Part shown: one piece after another, positions 61,915 through 64,000 of the stretch
How positions within the stretch are numbered: the first letter of the stretch is position 1
Layout of the letters: each line of letters starts with the position of its first letter
Origin: Lacinutrix sp. 5H-3-7-4
Lineage (GTDB): Bacteria; Bacteroidota; Bacteroidia; Flavobacteriales; Flavobacteriaceae
DNA length: 64,000 nucleotides
Direction: 5' to 3'
Assembly (NCBI RefSeq): GCF_000211855.2
Contig: NC_015638.1
Coordinates: forward strand, 124,001-188,000
Notes under the pieces: generated by a model
What the model saw: the letters and a program-made list of their open reading frames with translations, nothing else
The model's database searches: none
Told to the model about the DNA's origin: nothing
Translations under genes and position numbers: made by a program

Positions 61915-62553
61915 ATGAAAAAACGCCTTACACTACTTGTCTTTTTACTAATTACCTTAAACAGTTTTGCTCAAAACGAACATAAACACGTTAAACTTAC
62001 CGAAGAAAAAAAAGGAAAACGACTTTCGCTTTATGCTACCAATACCGATTCGCTTTCTTATGATATTTTTTTAAAAGTGGACACTAAAGATTTTAGACGC
62101 AGTAGCACTAGACCTATTCTTAGAAATATTACTCCAAATAGCAAAATTAAACTACTAACATTAATACAATTAAATGGTACCGAAGGCAAGTACAACACTA
62201 CTTTTATTGTTAATGAAGTTGCTTATGCTATTGAAGTAGAAAAAGACCACGAAGGTTTAGATTTTAAAATAGATGAAGCTTTAAAAGATAAAAAAGTAAC
62301 ACTCTACACAAAAAACGACTGTCTTATTTGCCCAGATACTAAACGTATTTTAAATAATAATAAAATTGCTTTCACAGAATATAACATAGATAAAGACAGC
62401 ACTAATTATCTTAAAATTATTAAAGATTTTAAAAGCAACACAAACAAAAACTTTGATAATAAAATACCAGTTTTAAAAGTAGATACAGCCATTTACAATA
62501 ACATAGAAAGTGTAGAAGATTTTATTACTGCACTACGAGAAGCGTTTAATTAA
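61915..62553 (+). CDS. Secreted protein with glutaredoxin-like C-terminal domain
   Basis: A 212-residue exported protein (signal LTLLVFLLITLNSFAQ). The first ~115 mature residues form a beta-rich domain with no motif I recognise (LSLYATNTDSLSYDIFLKVD). From residue ~125 VTLYTKNDCLICPDTKRILN has a glutaredoxin-like fold with active-site CLIC, followed by FTEYNIDKD and the cis-Pro-like IPVLKVD. It probably handles disulfides in the periplasm. The exonuclease diverges upstream. Its downstream SDR gene lies 20 nt away. Confidence 0.82.
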   Translation: MKKRLTLLVFLLITLNSFAQNEHKHVKLTEEKKGKRLSLYATNTDSLSYDIFLKVDTKDFRRSSTRPILRNITPNSKIKLLTLIQLNGTEGKYNTTFIVNEVAYAIEVEKDHEGLDFKIDEALKDKKVTLYTKNDCLICPDTKRILNNNKIAFTEYNIDKDSTNYLKIIKDFKSNTNKNFDNKIPVLKVDTAIYNNIESVEDFITALREAFN

Positions 62554-62573
62554 GAATAGAATAAAAATTAAAA

Positions 62574-63293
62574 ATGAAAAATTTAAAAAACAAAAAAGCA
62601 ATAATCACAGGAGGAAGCAGAGGTTTAGGTAGAGCTACAGCCATTGCTTTTGCTAAACAAGGTATTGATGTTGGTATTACAGGTAGAAATGAAGACACCC
62701 TTAAAGCTACCGTTGCAGAACTTAAAGGTTTAGGAGTTAATGCAGAATACGAAGTTTTTGATGTAGGTAATTATGAAGAGGTTAAAGCAGGTATAGACAA
62801 CTTAATTAAAAAACTTAGCACAGTAGATATTTTAGTTAACAATGCTGGTATCGCTGCTTTTGGTACACTAAACGATATGCCTGTTGAAGAATGGAGCAAA
62901 ATTATACAAACCAATGTTATGGGTATGTACTATGTTACAAAGGAGGTTTTACCTTATTTAATAGATAAAAACGAAGGTGATATAATTAACATCTCATCTA
63001 CCGCAGGATTAAATGGTAATGCAACTACATCTGCCTATTCTGCATCTAAATTTGCAGTTATTGGTATGTCTGAATCTTTAATGAAAGAAGTTAGAAAAAA
63101 TAATATTAGAGTTTGCACATTAACACCAAGTACAATAGCATCAGACATGTCTATAGATTTAGGTATAGCAGATAAAGACTCACAAGATAGCGTATTACAA
63201 CCTGAAGATTTTGCAGAGTTAATTGTTGCCGGTTTACAGCTACCAAGACGAGCAATGTTAAAAAGTGCTGCATTATGGTCTACAAACCCATAA
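62574..63293 (+). CDS. Short-chain dehydrogenase/reductase, FabG-like
   Basis: A 239-residue classical SDR. AIITGGSRGLGRATAIAFAK is the NADP-binding loop, DILVNNAGIA near residue 85 the NNAG motif, ISSTAGL the catalytic Ser, and YSASKFAVIGM near 155 the YxxxK. The closest match in type is 3-oxoacyl-ACP reductase, but many SDRs with other substrates look alike. It follows the glutaredoxin-like gene by 20 nt; a terminator follows at 63312. Confidence 0.88.
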   Translation: MKNLKNKKAIITGGSRGLGRATAIAFAKQGIDVGITGRNEDTLKATVAELKGLGVNAEYEVFDVGNYEEVKAGIDNLIKKLSTVDILVNNAGIAAFGTLNDMPVEEWSKIIQTNVMGMYYVTKEVLPYLIDKNEGDIINISSTAGLNGNATTSAYSASKFAVIGMSESLMKEVRKNNIRVCTLTPSTIASDMSIDLGIADKDSQDSVLQPEDFAELIVAGLQLPRRAMLKSAALWSTNP

Positions 63294-63311
63294 TATAAAA
63301 TCTTTATTTAT

Positions 63312-63343
63312 AAAAAAACACAGCTTAATGCTGTGTTTTTTTT
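63312..63343 (+). terminator. Intrinsic terminator after the SDR gene
   Basis: CACAGC-TTAAT-GCTGTG, with A7 upstream and T8 downstream, forms a 6-bp G+C core extended by A-T pairs. It ends the glutaredoxin-like/SDR transcript. Confidence 0.9.
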
Positions 63344-63413
63344 GTTTTAATTAAAAATTAAATCTTTATATTTAAACTAACTTTTCACATACAGTTTAAT
63401 ACGCTATTATTCA

Positions 63414-63872
63414 ATGAGTCTTCTTTTTTCAATTTTAATTGTTGGTATTCCAACTTACCTATTTTTTAATTGGGTTTTAAAAAAATGGAATATTGGCAAT
63501 AAAAGTAATAGAAAATTTATAGCTATAATTCCTGCTATATGTTTAAGTCCACTACTATATATAAGTATAATTTACATATGGTTTTTTACAGCATCCTATT
63601 ATCCAACAACAAATTTTAATAAAAATGAATGGCACACAAATACCACCGAAAGGTATAAAATGTCACAAGATATTATTGAAAGTGATTTGTTAATTGGAAA
63701 AACCCAAAAAGAGGTAAGCAATTTATTAGGAGACGATTTTTACATTTATAATAGCAACCATATTGCATACCAACTTGGTTTTGTTCCTGGCTTATTTAAT
63801 ATAGATCCAGATGTACTAGATATCTATTTTGAAAATGGAATAGTTGTAAAAGTTTCACAACACGAAACTTAA
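63414..63872 (+). CDS. Membrane protein of unknown function with a BamE-like region
   Basis: A 152-residue protein with two membrane segments (SILIVGIPTYLFFNWVL; IIPAICLSPLLYISIIYIWFF). Its C-terminal part, SDLLIGKTQKEVSNLLGDD near residue 90, resembles the start of the SmpA/OmlA (BamE) fold (LIGKTKxEVxxLLG), and YIYNSNHIAYQLGF and LDIYFENGIVVKV complete the beta-part. I do not assign it to a known complex. It lies 120 nt after the SDR gene and 36 nt before a lipoprotein gene, so the two could be one unit. Confidence 0.75.
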   Translation: MSLLFSILIVGIPTYLFFNWVLKKWNIGNKSNRKFIAIIPAICLSPLLYISIIYIWFFTASYYPTTNFNKNEWHTNTTERYKMSQDIIESDLLIGKTQKEVSNLLGDDFYIYNSNHIAYQLGFVPGLFNIDPDVLDIYFENGIVVKVSQHET

Positions 63873-63908
63873 TATTAAAACAAATTGCAAATAATTAATA
63901 AAGAAAAA

Positions 63909-64000
63909 ATGAGAAAATTAATTGGTACATTTTTAATAGGAATTTTATTTACATCATGTAATTCTAAAACAACTACAGCACCTTCTAAATCTAAATTTTT
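63909..64000 (+). CDS. Lipoprotein, N-terminal part only
   Basis: The first 30 codons are seen before the window ends. RKLIGTFLIGILFTSC is a lipoprotein signal with Cys17, followed by a Thr/Ser/Lys-rich linker (NSKTTTAPSKS). What follows is not in the window. A weak spacing to the upstream membrane gene (36 nt) fits co-transcription. Confidence 0.75.
   Translation, partial: MRKLIGTFLIGILFTSCNSKTTTAPSKSKF

Overview
The window is a chromosomal stretch of a marine-type Bacteroidota bacterium, most likely family Flavobacteriaceae. The evidence is the low G+C content, promoters of the Bacteroidota form (TTG about 19 nt before TAnnTTTG, seen cleanly before the DUF2795 and rpmB genes), many short lipoproteins, a long SecA without the zinc-binding tail, BshC (bacillithiol), the rpmB-rpmG-DUF4295 cluster, and a GGGCGTTACC...CACTAACGCAG-type intergenic element. 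No rRNA, tRNA, CRISPR array, insertion sequence or prophage is visible.

Region 1 (1-10752, all minus strand) is a surface-polysaccharide cluster. Read in the direction of transcription it is an ABC-2 exporter (wzm, wzt), a polysaccharide pyruvyl transferase-like protein, a SAM-type enzyme, several glycosyltransferases, a second methyltransferase, and a nonulosonic-acid (sialic/legionaminic type) branch neuA-neuB-neuC. Genes are packed with 1-27 nt gaps or 8-nt overlaps. The central glycosyltransferase block looks much more A+T-rich than wzm and the wzt ATPase part, as in exchangeable serotype cassettes. Region 2 (10753-12600) holds a small helix-turn-helix gene and a divergent 249-aa protein of unknown function. 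They share 698 bp of non-coding DNA full of short tandem repeats and palindromes. Region 3 (12610-16879, minus) is a Wza-Wzc-epimerase operon for export of a second glycan.

Region 4 (16983-36907) is mainly housekeeping: an Uup-type ABC-F protein, a methyltransferase, cobalamin adenosyltransferase, DUF2795, SecA, an M23 peptidase, an ECF sigma/putative anti-sigma/DUF4097-like envelope module, DUF2911, MeaB, a DPM1-like glycosyltransferase with a LAB_N protein, PAP2 phosphatase, MATE pump, a lipoprotein hydrolase, a nitronate monooxygenase-like enzyme and MnmA. The adenosyltransferase and MeaB both serve adenosylcobalamin-dependent methylmalonyl-CoA mutase, which is not in the window.

Region 5 (37093-64000) has a fasciclin lipoprotein, a MORN/YwqK protein, YidC, CTP synthase, a LysR/YeiH pair, DUF3820, DUF922, a LysM + periplasmic-binding-protein fusion, GuaA, BshC, RimO, an amidase, a beta-lactamase-fold hydrolase, an FN3 lipoprotein, FtsY, three small ribosome-associated genes, CinA, an HPt protein, a fumarylacetoacetase-family enzyme, an exonuclease with a DUF3820-like tail, a secreted glutaredoxin-like protein, an SDR reductase and two uncharacterised envelope proteins, the last cut by the window edge. 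SecA, YidC and FtsY together cover much of the protein-export machinery.

The observations most worth a second look are: neuA has no standard start codon before its conserved N-terminus and lies in frame behind its upstream neighbour; a glycosyltransferase carries an A13 tract; the HTH/unknown-protein pair flanks an 11-bp-period palindrome array; and three kinds of short dispersed or hairpin elements lie between housekeeping genes.
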